Part shown: piece after piece, positions 10,560 through 24,385 of the stretch
Layout of the letters: each line of letters opens with the position of its first letter
How positions within the stretch are numbered: the first letter of the stretch is position 1
Assembly (NCBI GenBank): GCA_033782935.1
Contig: JAWQEG010001234.1
Span: forward strand, 1,744,501-1,808,500
From: Petrolisthes cinctipes
Taxonomy: Eukaryota > Arthropoda > Malacostraca > Decapoda > Porcellanidae
Direction of reading: 5' to 3'
Length of the DNA stretch: 64,000 nt
Translations under genes and position numbers: made by a program
The notes under the pieces: model-generated
What the model saw: the letters and a program-made list of their open reading frames with translations, nothing else
Told to the model about the DNA's origin: nothing
Database searches by the model: none

Positions 10560-13500
10560 TGCGAAAAATCGATATTATAGGTGCCCAAAATCGATATCTC
10601 AAATTCAGGCCCAAAACTCCCGAAAATTCGATATTTTGGGGTCCAAGAAGCGAACTGTACATGCCTACTCCGCGTTAGAGTATTTTCAAAATACAGGCCC
10701 AAAACATACTGAAAATCGATATTATAGGTGCCCAAAAGTCGATAAGTGCATGTATCTTCTGTACCCGTTTAGATCTCAAATTCAGGCTCCAAACACTCGA
10801 AAATTCGGTATTTTTGGGTCCTAGAAGCGATCTGTACATGCCTACTCATAGTTAGAATGTTTTCAAGATACAGACCCAAAACATGCTCAAAATCGATATT
10901 TTAGGTGCCCAAAATTCGATATGTGCATGCATCTTCTGTACCCATTTATATCTCAAATTCAGGCTCAAAACACCCGAAAATTCGATATTTTGGGGTCCCA
11001 GAAGCGATCTTTACATGCCTTCTCAGTGCTATAATATTTTCAAAATATAGGACCAAAACATGCTAAAAATCTATATTTTAGGTGACCAAAGTAAATATCT
11101 CAAGTTCAGGCCCAAAACACCCGAAAATTCGATATTTTGGGGTCCCAGAAGCGATCTGTACATGCCTACTCCGTGTTAAAGTATTTTCAATATACAGGAC
11201 CAAAACATAGTGAAAATCGACCTTTTAGGTGCCCAAAATTCAATATGTGGATGCATCTTTTGTACTCGTTTATATCTCAAATTCAGGCTCCAAACACCCG
11301 AAAATTCGATATTTTGGGGTCCCTGAAGCGATCTGTACTTGCCTACTCTGTGTTAGAGTATTTTCAATATACAGGCCAAAAACATGCTGAAAATCGATAT
11401 TTTAGGTGACCAAATTCAATATGTGTATGCATCTTCTGCACCCGTTTATATCTCAAATTCAACCTCAAAACACCCGAAAATTCGATATTTTTGGGTCCCA
11501 GAAGCGATCTGTACATGCCTACTCAGTGCTAGAATGTTTTCCAAATATAGGCTTAAAACATGCTAAAAATCAATATTTTAAATGTCCAAAGTCGATATGT
11601 GCATGCATCTTTTGTACCCGTTTATATCTCAAATTCAGGCTCAAAACACTCGAAAATTCGATATTTTGGGGTCCCAGAAGTGATCTGTACATGCCTACTT
11701 AGTGCTAGAATATTTTCAAAATATAGCCCCAAAACATGCTGAAAATCGATATTTTAGTTGCCAAAAGTCGATATCTCAAATTCAGGCCCAAAACACCCGC
11801 AAATTCGATATTTTGGGGTCCCAGAAGCGAACTGTACATGCCTACTCCGTGTTAGAGTATTTTCAAAATATAGGCCCAAAACATACTGAAAATCGATCTT
11901 TTAGGTGCCCAAAAGTCGATATGTGCATGCATCTTCTGTATCCGTTTATATCTCAAATTCAGGCTCCAAACACCCGAAAATTCGATATTTTTAGGTCCCA
12001 AAAGCGATCTGTACTTGCCTACTCCGTTTTAGAGTATTTTCAAAATACAGGTCCAAAACATTCCGAAAATCGATATTTTAGGTAACCAAAGTCAATATGT
12101 GTATCCATCTTCTGCACCCGTTTATATCCCAAATTCAACCTCAAAACACCCGAAAATTCGATAATTTTTGGTCCTAGAAGCGATCTGTACATGGCTACTC
12201 AGTGCTAGAATGTTTTCAAAATATAGGCACAAAACATCCTGAAAATCGATATTTTAGGTGCCCAAAGTCGATATCTCAAATTCAGGCCCAAAACACCCGC
12301 AAATTCGATATTTTGGGGTCCCAGATGCGATCTGTACATGCCTACTCCGTGTTAGAATATTTTCAATATATAGGCCCAAAACATACTGAAAATCGATCTT
12401 TTAGGTGCCCAAAAGTCGATATGTGCATGCATCTTCTGTATCCGTTTATATCTCAAATTCAGGCTCCAAACACCCGAAAATTCGGTATTTTTGGGTCCTA
12501 GAAGCGATCTGTACATGCTTACTCATAGTTAGAATGCTTTCAAGATACAGACCCAAAACATGCTCAAAATCGATATTTTAGATGCCCAAAAGTCGATATG
12601 TGCATGCATCTTCTGTACCCGTTTATATCTCAAATTCAGGCTCAAAAAACCCTGAAATTCGATATTTTGGGGTCCCAGAAGCGATCTGTACATGCCTACT
12701 CAGTGCTAGAATATTTTCAAAATATATGCCCAAAACATGCTAAAAATCGATATTTTAGGTGCCCAAAGTCGATATCTCAAGTTCAGGCCCAAAACACCCG
12801 AAAATTCGATATTTTGGGGTCCCAGAAGCGATCTGTACATGCCTACTCCGTGTTAGAGTATTTTCAATATACAGGCCCAAAACATACTGAAAATCGATCT
12901 TTTAGGTGCCCAAAATTCGATATGTGGATGTATCTTTTGTACACGTTTATATCTCAAATTCAGGCTCCAAACACCCGAAAATTCGATATTTTTGGGTCTC
13001 AGAAGCGATCTGTACATGCCTACTCAGTGCTAGAATGTTTTCAAAATATAGGCTCAAAACATGCTAAAAATCAATATTTTAAGTGTCCAAAGTCGATATG
13101 TGTATGCATCTTCTGTACCCGTTTATATCTCAAATTTAGGCTGAAAACACCCGAGAATTCGATATTTTGGGGTCCCAGAAGCAATCTGTACATTTCTACT
13201 AAGATGCAGGCCCAAAACATGCTGAAAATCAATATTTTTGGTGCTCAAAATCAATATGTGTATGCATCTTCTGCTCTCGTTTATATCTCAAATTCAACCT
13301 CAAAACACCCGAAAATTCGATATTTTTGGGTCCCAGAAGCGATCTGTACATGCCTACTCAGTGCTAGAATGTTTTCAAAATATAGGCCCAAAACATGCTC
13401 AAAATCGATATTTAAAGTGTCCAAAGTCGATATGTGCATGCATCTTCTGTACTCGTTTATATCTCAAATTCAGGCTCAAAAAACCAGAAAACTCGATATT

Positions 13501-16500
13501 TTTGGGTCCCAGACGCGATCTGTGCATGCCTACTCCGTGTTAGAGTATTTTCAAAATACAGGCCCTAAACATGCTGAAAATCGATATTTTAGGTGCCCAA
13601 AGTCAATATGTGCATGCATTTTCTCTACCCGTTTATATCTCAAATTCAGGCTCAAAACACTCGAAAATTCGATATTTTGTGGTCCCAGAAGCGATCTGTA
13701 CATGCCTACTCAGTGCTAGAATATTTTCAAAATATAGGCCCAAAACATGCTAAAAATCGATATTTTATGTGCCCAAAGTCTATATCTCAAATTCAGGCCC
13801 AAAACAACCGAAAATTCGATATTTTGGGGTCCCAGATGCGATCTGTACATGCCTTCTCCGTTTTAGAGTATTTTCAAAATAAAGGCCCAAAACATACAGA
13901 AAATCGATATTTTAGGTGTACAAAAGTCTATATGCGCATGCATCTTCTGTACCCGTTTATATCACAAATTCAGGTTCCAAACACCCGAAAAATCGATATT
14001 TTGGGGTCCCAGAAACGATCTGTACATGCCTACTCAGATACAGGCCCAAATATGCTGAAAATCGATCTCTTAGGTGCCCAAAGGTCGATATGTGGATGCA
14101 TCTTCTGTACCTTGTTTATATCTCAAATTCAGGCTCCAAACAACCGAAAATTCGATATTTTGGGATCCCAGAAGCGATCTGCACATGCCTACTCCGTGTT
14201 AGAGTATTTTCAAAATACAGGCCCAAAACATGCTGAAAATCGATATTATAGGTGACCAAGGTCAATATGTGTATGCATCTTCTGCACCCGTTTATATCCC
14301 AAATTCAACCTCAAAACACCCGAAAATTCGTTATTTTTGGGTCCCAGAAGCGATCTGTACATGCCTACTTAGTGCTAGAATATTTTCAAAATATAGGCCC
14401 AAAACATGCTGAAAATCGATATTTTAGGTGCCCAAAGTCGATATCTCAAATTCAGGCCCAAAACACCCAAAAATTCGATATTTTGGGGTCCCAGAAGCGA
14501 ACTGTACATGCCTACTCCGTGTTAGAGTATTTTCAAAATATAGGCCCAAAACATATTGAAAATCGATCTTTTAGGTGCCTAAAAGTCGATATGTGCATGC
14601 ATCTTCTGTATCCGTTTATATCTCAAATTCAGGCTCCAAACACCCGAAAATTCGATATTTTTAGGTCCCAGAAGCGATCTGTACTTGCCTACTCCGTGTT
14701 CGAGTATTTTCAAAATACAGGCCCAAAACATGCTGAAAATCGATATTTTAGGTAACCAAAGTCAATATTTGTATGAATCTTCTGCACCCGTTTATATCCC
14801 AAATTCAACCTCAAAACACCCGAAAATTCGATAATTTTCGGTCCTAGAAGCGATCTGTACATGCCTACTCAGTGCTAGAATGTTTTCAAAATATAGCCCC
14901 AAAACATGCTGAAAATCGATATTTTAGGTGCCCAAAGCCGATATCTCAAATTCAGGCCCAAAACACCCGCAAATTCGATATTTTGGGGTCCCAGATGCGA
15001 TCTGTACATGCCTACTCCGTGTTAGAGTATTTTCAATATATAGGCCCAAAACATACTGAAAATCGATCTTTTAGGTGCCCAAAATTCGATATGTGCATGC
15101 ATCTTCTGTATCCGTTTATATCTCAGATTAAGGCTCCAAACACCCGAAAATTCGGTATTTTTGGGTCCTAGAAGCGATATGTACATGCCTACTCCTAGTT
15201 AGAATGTTTTCAAGATACAGACTCAAAACATGCTTAAAATCGATATTTTAGGTGCCCAAAATCGATATGTGCATGCATCTTCAGTACCTGTTTATATCTC
15301 AAATTCAGGCTCAAAAAACCCGAAAACTCGATATTTTTGGGTCCCAGACGCGATCTGTGCATGCCTACTCCGTGTTAGAGTATTTTCAAATTACAGGCCC
15401 TAAACATGCTGAAAATCGATATTTTAGGTGCCCAAAGTCAATATGTGCATGCATTTTCTGTACCCGTTTATATCTCAAATTCAGGCTCAAAACACCCTAA
15501 AATTCGATATTTTGGGGTCCCAGAAGCGATCTGTACTTGCCTACTCCGTGTTAGAGTATTTTCAATATACAGGCCCAAAACATGCTGAAAATCGATATTT
15601 TAGGTGACCAAAGTCAATATGTGTATGCATCTTCTGCACCCGTTTATATCCCAAATTCAACCTCAAAACACCCGAAAATTCGATATTTTTGGGTCCCAGA
15701 AGCGATCTGTACATGCCTACTCAGTGCAAAAATGTTTTACAAATATAGGCTCAAAACATGCTAAAAATCAATATTTTAAGTGTCCAAAGTCGATATGTGC
15801 ATGCATCTTCTGTACCCGTTTATATCTCAAATTTAGGCTCAAAACACCCGAAAATTCGATATTTTAGGGTCTGAGAAGCGATCTGTGCATGCCTACTCAG
15901 TGCTAGAATATTTTCAAAATAAAGGCCAAAAACATACTGAAATTCGATCTTTTAGGTGCCCAAAAGTCGATATGTGCATGCATCTTCAGTACCTGTTTAT
16001 ATCTGAAATTCAGGCTCAAAACACCCGAAAAATCGATATTTTTGGGTCCCAGAAGCTATCTGTACATGCCTACTCCGTGTTAGAGTATTTTCAAAATACA
16101 GGCCCAAAACATGCAGAAAATCGATATTTTATGTAAGTGCCCAAAGTCAATATGTTCATGGATATTCTGTACCCGTTCATATCTCAAATTCAGGCTCAAA
16201 ACACCCGAAAATTCAATATTTTTGGATCCCAGAAGCGATCTGTGCATGCCTACTCCGTGTTAGAGTATTTTCAAAATACAGGCCCTAAACATGCTGAAAA
16301 TCGATATTTTAGGTGCCCAAAGTTAATATGTGCATGCATTTTCTGTAGCCGTTTATATCTCAAATTCAGGCTCAAAAAACTCGAAAATTCGATATTTTGG
16401 GGTCCCAGAAACGATCTGTACATGCCTACTCAGATACAGTCCCAAATATGCTGAAAATCGATCTCTTAGGTGCCCAAAAGTAGATATGTGGATTCATCTT

Positions 16501-16772
16501 CTGTACCGGTTTATATCTCAAATTCAGGCTCCAAACAACCGAAAATTCTATATTTTGGGGTCCCAGAAGCGATCTGTACTTGCCTACTCCGTGTTAGAGT
16601 ATTTTCAAAATACAGGCCCAAAACATGCAGAAAATCGATATTTTAGGTAACCAAAGTCAATATGTGTATCCATCTTCTGCACCCGTTTATATCCCAAATT
16701 CAACCTCAAAACACCCGAAAATTCGATAATTTTCGGTCCTAGAAGCGATCTGTACATGACTACTCAGTGCTA
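10560..16772 (+). repeat. Large segmental duplication, copy 2 (about 6.2 kb)
   Basis: This copy is shorter than 2,500-10,545. Relative to copy 1 it lacks the equivalents of about 3,410-4,780 (net 1,142 bp), 5,845-6,343 (498 bp) and about 354 bp within 8,760-9,106. It carries one extra 176-bp monomer near 15,500-15,680. Shared private markers include the GTAAGT insertion (9,891 and 16,133) and the CTTTTGTACTCG unit (near 3,198 and 11,258). The two copies differ by scattered substitutions, so this duplication is also older than the 46-60 kb HOR. Confidence 0.83.
15500..16220 (+). repeat. Segment repeated 1,719 bp downstream, copy 1
   Basis: This segment matches 17,219-17,940 at a constant offset of 1,719 bp. 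Shared marks are the GTCTCAGAAGCG-type unit after ATTTAGGCTC, the TCTTCAGTACCTG first half, and the GTAAGT insertion (16,133 and 17,852). Confidence 0.78.
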
Positions 16773-17218
16773 GAATGTTTTCAAAATATAGGCCCAAAAC
16801 ATGCTGAAAATCGATATTTTAGGTGCCCAAAGTCGATATCTCAAATTCAGGCCCAAAACACCCGCAAAATCGATATTTTGGGATTCCAGAAGCGATCTGT
16901 ACATGCCTACTCCGTGTTAGAGTATTTTCAATATATAGGCCCAAAACATACTGAAAATCGATATTTTAGGTAACCAAAGTCAATATGTGTATGTATCTTC
17001 TGCACCCGTTTATATCCCAAATTCAACCTCAAAACACCCGAAAATTATATAATTTTCGGTCCTAGAAGCGATCTGTACATGCCTACTTCGTGTTAGAGTA
17101 TTTTCAAAATACAGGCCCAAAACATACTGAAAATCAATCTTGTAGGTGCCCAAAATTCGATATGTGGATGCATCTTTTGTACCCGTTTATATCTCAAATT
17201 CAGGCTCCAAACACCCGA

Positions 17219-17940
17219 AAATTCGATATTTTGGGGTCCCTGAAGCGATCTGTACTTGCATACTCCATGTTAGAGTATTTTCAATATACAGGCCCAAAAC
17301 ATGCTGAAAATCGATATTTTAGGTGACCAAAGTCAATATGTGTATGCATCTTTTGCACCCGTTTATATCCCAAATTCAACCTCAAAACACCCGAAAATTC
17401 GATATTTTTGGGTCCCAGAAGCGATCTGTACATGCCTACTCAGTGCTAGAATGTTTTCAAAATATAGGCTCAAAACATGCTAAAAATCAATATTTTAAGT
17501 GTCCAAAGTCGATATGTGCATGCATCTTCTGTACCCGTTTATATCTCAAATTTAGGCTCAAAACACCCGAAAATTCGATATTTTAGGGTCTCAGAAGCGA
17601 TCTGTACATGCCTACTCAGTGCTAGAATATTTTCAAAATAAAGGCCAAAAACATACTGAAAATCGATCTTTTAGGTGCCCAAAAGTTGAAATGTGCATGC
17701 ATCTTCAGTACCTGTTTATATCTGAAATTCAGGCTCAAAACACCCGAAAATTCGATATTTTTGGGTCCCAGAAGCTATCTGTACATGCCTACTCCGTGTT
17801 AGAGTATTTTCAAAAAAAAGGCCCAAAACATGCAGAAAATCGATATTTTATGTAAGTGCCCAAAGTCAATATGTGCATGGATTTTCTGTACCCGTTCATA
17901 TCTCAAATTCAGGCTCAAAACACCCGAAAATACGATATTT
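17219..17940 (+). repeat. Segment repeated 1,719 bp downstream, copy 2
   Basis: This is the partner of 15,500-16,220. It ends where the following monomer becomes type C (CAGATACAGG near 17,978) instead of the full-length unit found in copy 1. Near 17,813-17,820 the dyad's right arm has become a run of A residues. Confidence 0.76.
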
Positions 17941-20900
17941 TTGGGTCCCAGAAGCGATCTGTACATGCCTACTCAGATACAGGCCCAAAACATGCTGAAA
18001 ATCAATATTATAGGTGCCCAAAGTCAATATGTGTATGTATCTTCTGCACCCGTTTATATCCCAAATTCAACTTCAAAACACCCGAAAATTCAATTTTTTT
18101 GAGTCCCAGAAGCGATCTGTACATGCCTACTCAGTGCTAGAATATTTTCAAAATATAAGCCCAAAACATGCTAAAAATCGATATTATAGGTGCCCAAAGT
18201 CGATATCTCAAATTCAGGCCCAAAACACCCGAAAATTCGATATTTTGGGGTCCCAGAAGCGATCTGTACATGCCTACTCCGTGTTAGAGTATTTTTAATA
18301 TACAGGCCCAAAACATACTGAAAATCTATCTCTTAGGTGCACAAAAGTCAATATGTGTATGCATCTTCTACACTCGTTTATATCTGAAATTCAACCTCAA
18401 AACACCCGAAAATTCGATATTTTTGGGTCCCAGAAGCGATCTGTACATGCCTACACAGTGCTAGAATGTTTTCAAAATATAGGCTCAAAACATGATAAAA
18501 ATCGATATTTTAAGTGTCCAAAGTCGATATGTGCATGCATCTTCCGTACCCGTTTATATCTCAAATTCAGGCCCAAAACACCCGAAAATTCAGTATTTTT
18601 GGGTACTAGAAGCAATCTCTACATGCTTACTCTTAGTTAGAATGTTTTCAAGATACAGACCCAAAACATGCTCAAAATCGATATGTTAGGTGCCCAAAAG
18701 TCGATATGTGCATGCATCTTCAGTACCTGTTTATATCTGAAATTCAGGCTTAAAACACCCGAAAATTCGATATTTTTGGGTCCCAGAAGCTATCTGTACA
18801 TGTCTACTCCGTGTTAGAGTATTTTCAAAATACAGGCCCAAAACTTGCAGAAAATCGACATTTTATGTAAGTGCCCAAAGTCAATATGTGCATGCATTTT
18901 CTGTACCCGTTCATATCTCAAATTCAGGCTCAAAACACCCGAAAATTCGATATTTCGGGGTCTCAGAAGCGATCTGTACATGCCTACTCCGTGTTAGAGT
19001 ATTTTCAAAATACAGGCCAAAACATACAGATGATCGATATTTTAGGTGCCAAAAGTCGATATGTGCATGCATCTTCTGTACCCGTTTATATTTTAAATTT
19101 AGGCTCCAAACACCTGAAAATTGGATTTTTTGGGGTCCTAGAAGCGATCTGTACATGCCTACTCAGATACAGGCCCAAAACATGCTAAAAATCGATATTT
19201 TAAGTGTCCAAAGTCGATATGTGCATGCATCTTCTGTACCCGTTCATATCTCAAATTCAGGCATAAAACACCCGAAAATTCGATATTTTTGGGTCCCAGA
19301 AGCTATCTGTACATGCCTACTCAGTGCTAGAATATTTTCAAAATATAGGCCCAAAACATGATAAAAATCGATATTTACGGTGCCCAAAGTCGATATCTCA
19401 AATTCAGGCCCAAAACACCCGAAAATTCGATATTTTGGGGTCCCTGAAGCGATCTGTACATGCCTACTCCGTGTTAGAATATTTTCAATATACTGGCCTA
19501 AAACATACTGAAAATCGATCTTTTAGGTGCCCAAAAGTCGATATGAGGATGCATGTTCTGTACCCGTTCATATCTCAAATTCAGGTTCAAAACACCTGAA
19601 AATTCGATATTTTGGGGTCCCAGAAGCGATCTGTACATGCCTACTCCTAGTTAGAATGTTTTCAAGATACAGACCCAAAACATGCTCAAAATCGATATTT
19701 TAGGTGCCCAAAAGTCGATATGTGCATGCATTTTCAGTACCAGTTTATATATTTCAAATTCGGCTCAAAACACCCGAAAATTCGATATTTTTGGGTCCAA
19801 GAAGCGGTCTGTACATGCTTATTAAGATACAGGCCAAAAACATGCTCAAAATCGATATTTTAGGTGCCCAAAAGTCGATATGTGCATGCATCTTCTGTAC
19901 CCGTTTATATCTCAAATTCAGGCTCCAAACACCCGAAAATTGGATATTTTGGGGTCCTAGAAGCGATCTGTATATGCCTACTCAGATACAGGCCCAAAAC
20001 ATGCTAAAAATCGATATTTTAAGTGTCCAAAGTCGATATGTGCATGCATATTCTGTACCCGTTTATATCTCAATTTCAGGCTCAAAACACCCGAAAATTC
20101 GATATTTTGGGGTCCCAGAAGCGATCTGTACATGCCTACTCTGATACCGGCACAAAACATGCTCAAAATCGATATTTTAGGTGCCCAAAAGTCGATATGT
20201 GCATGCATCTTCTGTACCCATTTATATCCCAAATTCAACCTCAAAACACCCGAAAATTCGATATTTTTGGGTCCTAGAAGCGATCTGTACATGCCTACTC
20301 AGTGCTCGAATGTTTTCAAAATATTGGCTCAAAACATGCTAAAAATCGATATTTTAAGTGTCCAAAGTCGATATGTGCATGCATCTTCTGTACCCGTTTA
20401 TATCACAAATTCAGGCTCAAAACACCCGAAAATTCGAGATTTTGGGGTCCCAGAAGCGATCTGTACATGCCTACTCAGTGCTAGAATATTTTCAAAATAT
20501 AGGCTCAAAACATGCTAAAAATCGATATTTTAAGTGTCCAAAGTCGATATGTGCATGCATCTTCTGTACCCGTTTATGTCTCAAATTCAGGCTCAAAACA
20601 CCCGAAAATTCGGTATTTTTGGGGTCCTAGAAGTGATCTGTACATGCTTACTCCTAGTTAGAATGTTTTCAAATTACAGACCCAAAACATGCTCAAAATC
20701 GATATTTTAGGTGCCCAAAAGTCGATATGTTCATGCATCTTTGGTACCTGTTTATACCTCAAATACAGGCTCAAAACACCCGAAAATTTGATATTTTTGG
20801 GTCCCAGAAGCGATCTGTGCATGCCTACTCAGTGCTAGAATATTTTCAAAATATAGGCTCAAAACATGCTAAAAATCGATATTTTAGGTGCCCAAAGTCG

Positions 20901-21890
20901 ATATCACAAATTCATGACCAAAATACCCGAAAATTCGATATTTTGGGGTCCCAGAAGCGATCTGTACATGCCTACTCCGTGTTAGAGTATTTTTAAAATA
21001 CAGGCCCAAAACATACAGAAAATAGATATTTTAGGTGCCCAAAAGTCGATATGTGCATGCATCTTCTGTACCCGTTTATATCTCAAATTCAGGCTCAAAA
21101 CACCCGAAAATTCGGTATTTTTGGGTCCTAAAAGCGATCTGTACATGCCTACTCCTAGTTAGAATGTTTTCAAGATACAGACCCAAAACATGCTCAAAAT
21201 CGATATTTTAAGTTACCAAAAGTCGATATGTGCATGCATCTTCTGTACCCGTTTATATCTCAAATTCAGGCTTAAAACACCCGAAAATTCGATATTTTAG
21301 GGTCCCAGAAGCGATCTGTACATGTCTACTCAGTGCTAGAATATTTTCAAAATATAGGCCCAAAACATGCTAAAATCGATATTTTAGGTGCCTAAAGTCG
21401 ATATCTCAAATTCAGGCCCAAAACATCCGAAAATTCGATATTTTGGGGTCCCAGAAGCGATCTGTACATGCCTACTCCGTATTAGAGTATTTTCAAAATA
21501 CAGGCCCAAAACATGCTGAAAATCGATATTTTAGGTGACTAAAGTTTGCAATATGTGTATGCATCTTCTGCACCCGTTTATATCTCAAATTCAGGCTCAA
21601 AACACCCGAAAATTCGGTATTTTTGGGTCCTAGAAGCGATCTGTACATGCCTTCTCCTAGTTAGAATGTTTTCAAGATAAAGACCCAAAACATGCTCAAA
21701 ATCGATATTTTAAGTTCCCAAAAGTCGATATGTGCATGCATCTTCTGTACCCGTTTATATCTCAAATTCAGGCTTAAAACACCCGAAAACTTGATATTTT
21801 GGGGTCCCAGAAGTGATCTGTACATGCTTACTTAGTGCTAGAATATTTTCAAAATATAGGCCCAAAACATACAGAAAATCGATCTTTTAG

Positions 21891-21912
21891 GTGTAAAAAA
21901 CAATTAATGTGA
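21891..21912 (+). other. Divergent patch inside one monomer
   Basis: Where other units read GTGCCCAAAGTCGATATGTG, this one reads GTGTAAAAAACAATTAATGT and then returns to the satellite at GAATGCATC. It is the most scrambled short stretch I found in the window. It could be a local rearrangement, a small templated insertion or accumulated mutation. Confidence 0.7.
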
Positions 21913-23544
21913 ATGCATCTTCTGTACCCGTTTATATCTCAAATTCAGGCTCCAAACACGCGAAAATTCGATATTTTGGGGTCCCAGAAGCGATCTGTAC
22001 ATGCCTACTCAGATACAGGCCCAAAACATGCTGAAAATCGATATTTTAGGTTCCCAAAGTCAATATTTGTATGCATCTTCTGCACACGTTTATATCTCAA
22101 ATTCAACCTCAAAACACCCGAAAATTCGATATTTTTGGGTCCCAGAAGCGATCTGTACATGCCTACTCAGTGCGAGAATGTTTTCAAAATATAGGCTCAA
22201 AACATGCTAAAAATCTATATTTTAAGTGTCCAAAGTTGATATGTGCATGCATCTTATGTACCCGTTTATATCTCAAATTCAGGCTCAAAACACCCGAAAA
22301 TTCGATATTTTTGGTCCCAGAAGCGATCTGTACATGCATACTCCGTGTTAGAGTATTTTCAAGATACAGGACCAAAACATGCTGAAAATCGATATTTTAC
22401 GTGCCCAAAGTCAATATGTGCATGCATTTTCTGTACCCGTTTATATCTCAAATTCAGGCTCAAAACACCCGAAATTTCGATATTTTGGGGTCCCAGAAGC
22501 GATCTGTACATGCCTACTTAGTGCTAGAATATTTTCAAAATATAGGCCCAAAACATGCTAAAAATTGATATTTTAAGTGCCCAAAGTCGATATCTCAAAT
22601 TCAGGCCCAAAACACCCGAAAATTCGATATTTTTGGGTCCCGGAAGCAATCTGTACATGCCTACTCCGTGTTAGAGTATTTTCGAAATACAGGCCCAAAA
22701 CATACAGAAAATCGATATTTTAGGTGCCCAAAAGTCGGTATGTGCATGCATCTTATTTACCCGTTTGTATCTCAAATTCAGGCTCCAAACACACGAAAAT
22801 TCGATATTTTTGGGTCCCAGAAGCAATCTGTACATGCCTACACAGATACAGGCCCAAAACATGCTGAAAATCAATATTATAGGTGCCCAAAGTCAATATG
22901 TGTATGCATCTTATGCACCCGTTTATATTCCAAATTCAACTTCAAATCACCCGAAAATTCGATATTTTTGGGTCCTAGAAGCGATCTGTACATGCCTACT
23001 CAGTGCTAGAATTGTTTCAAAATTTAGGCTCAAAACATGCTAAAAATCGAAATTTTAAGTGTTCAAAGTCGATATGTGCATTCATCTTCTGTACCCGTTT
23101 ATATCTCAAATTCAGGCTCAAAACACCCGAAAATTCGGTATTTTTGGGTCCTAGAAGCGATCTGTACATGCCTACTTCTAGTTAGAATGTTTTTAAGATA
23201 CAGACCCAAAACATGCTCAAAATCGATATTTTAGGTGCCCAAAAGTGGATATGTGCATGCATCTTCTGTACCCGTTTATATCTCAAATTCAGGCTCCAAA
23301 CACCGAAAATTCGATATTTTGGGGTCCCAGAAGCAATCTGTACTTGCCTACTCCGTGTTAGAGTATTTTCAAAATACAGGCCCAAAAAATGCTGAAAATC
23401 GATATTTTAGGTGCCCAAAGTCAATATGTGTATGCATCTTCTGCACCCGTTTATATCTCAAATTCAACCTCAAAACACCCCAAAATTCAATTTTTTGGGG
23501 TCCCAGAACTGATCTGTACATGCCTACTCTATGCTAGAATGTTT

Positions 23545-23556
23545 AAAAAAAAAAAA
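23545..23556 (+). repeat. A12 run replacing the dyad's right arm
   Basis: Twelve A residues follow ATGTTT at the same monomer position as the A10 run at 9,672-9,681. This appears to be an independent expansion, since the surrounding monomer subtype differs. Confidence 0.8.
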
Positions 23557-24385
23557 GGCTCAAAACATGCAAAAAATCGATATTTTAAGTGTCTAATGTC
23601 GATATGTGCATGCATCTTCTGTACCCGTTTATATCTCAAATTCAGGCTCAAAATGCCCGTAAATTCGGTATTTTTGGGTTCTAAAAGCGATCTGTACATG
23701 CCTACTCCTAGTTAGAATGTTTTCAAGATACAGACCCAAAACATGCTCAAAATCGATATTTTAATTTCCCAAAAGTCGATATGGGCATGCATCTTCTGTA
23801 CCCGTTTATATCTCAAATTCAGGCTCAAAACACCCGAAAATTCGGTATTTTTGGGTCCTAAAAGCGATCTGTACATGCCTACTCCTAGTTAGAATGTTTT
23901 CAAGATACAGACCCAAAACATGCTCAAAATCGATATTTTAAGTTCCTAAAAGTCGATATGTGCATGCATCTTCTGTACCCGTTTATATCTCAAATTCAGG
24001 CTCAAAACACCCGAAAATTCGATATTTTGGTGTCCCAGAAGCGATCTGTACATGCCTACTCAGTGCTAGAATATTTTCAAAATATAGGCCCAAAACATGC
24101 TAAAAATCGATATTTTAGGTGCCTAAAGTCGATATCTCAAATTCAGGCCCAAAACACCCGAAAATTCGATATTTTGGGGTCCCAGAAGCGATCTGTACAT
24201 GCCTACTCCGTGTTAGAGTATTTTCAAAATACAGGCCCAAAACATGCTAAAAATCGATATTTTAGGTGCCTAAAGTCGATATCTCAAATTCAGGCCCAAA
24301 ACACCCGAAAATTCGATATTTTTGGGTCCCAGAAGCGATCTGTACATGCCTACTCAGTGCTAGAATGTTTTCAAAATATAGGCTC

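Larger units (their letters stand above)
17941..24385 (+). repeat. Right part of forward arm, little long-range duplication
   Basis: These are types A, B and C monomers in variable order with no long near-identical duplication that I could see. A weaker relation links about 21,115-21,500 to 23,845-24,235 (offset about 2,730). Its shared marks are TCCTAAAAGCGATC and TCCTAGTTAGAATG. The ACTCCTAGTTAGAATGTTTT subtype with TTCAAGATACAGAC is common here, and it is also the subtype just right of the orientation switch. Local oddities are a disrupted first half at 21,891-21,912, a 4-base insertion near 21,546, and the A12 run at 23,545. Confidence 0.85.

Noticed and set aside
12598..13719. A 373-codon open frame, the longest in the window
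   Set aside because: It runs through several satellite monomers. Similar peptides appear in all three frames of neighbouring monomers, and equivalent copies are cut by stops or frame shifts. It has no domain, no start context and no non-repeat content, so it is a by-product of the repeat.
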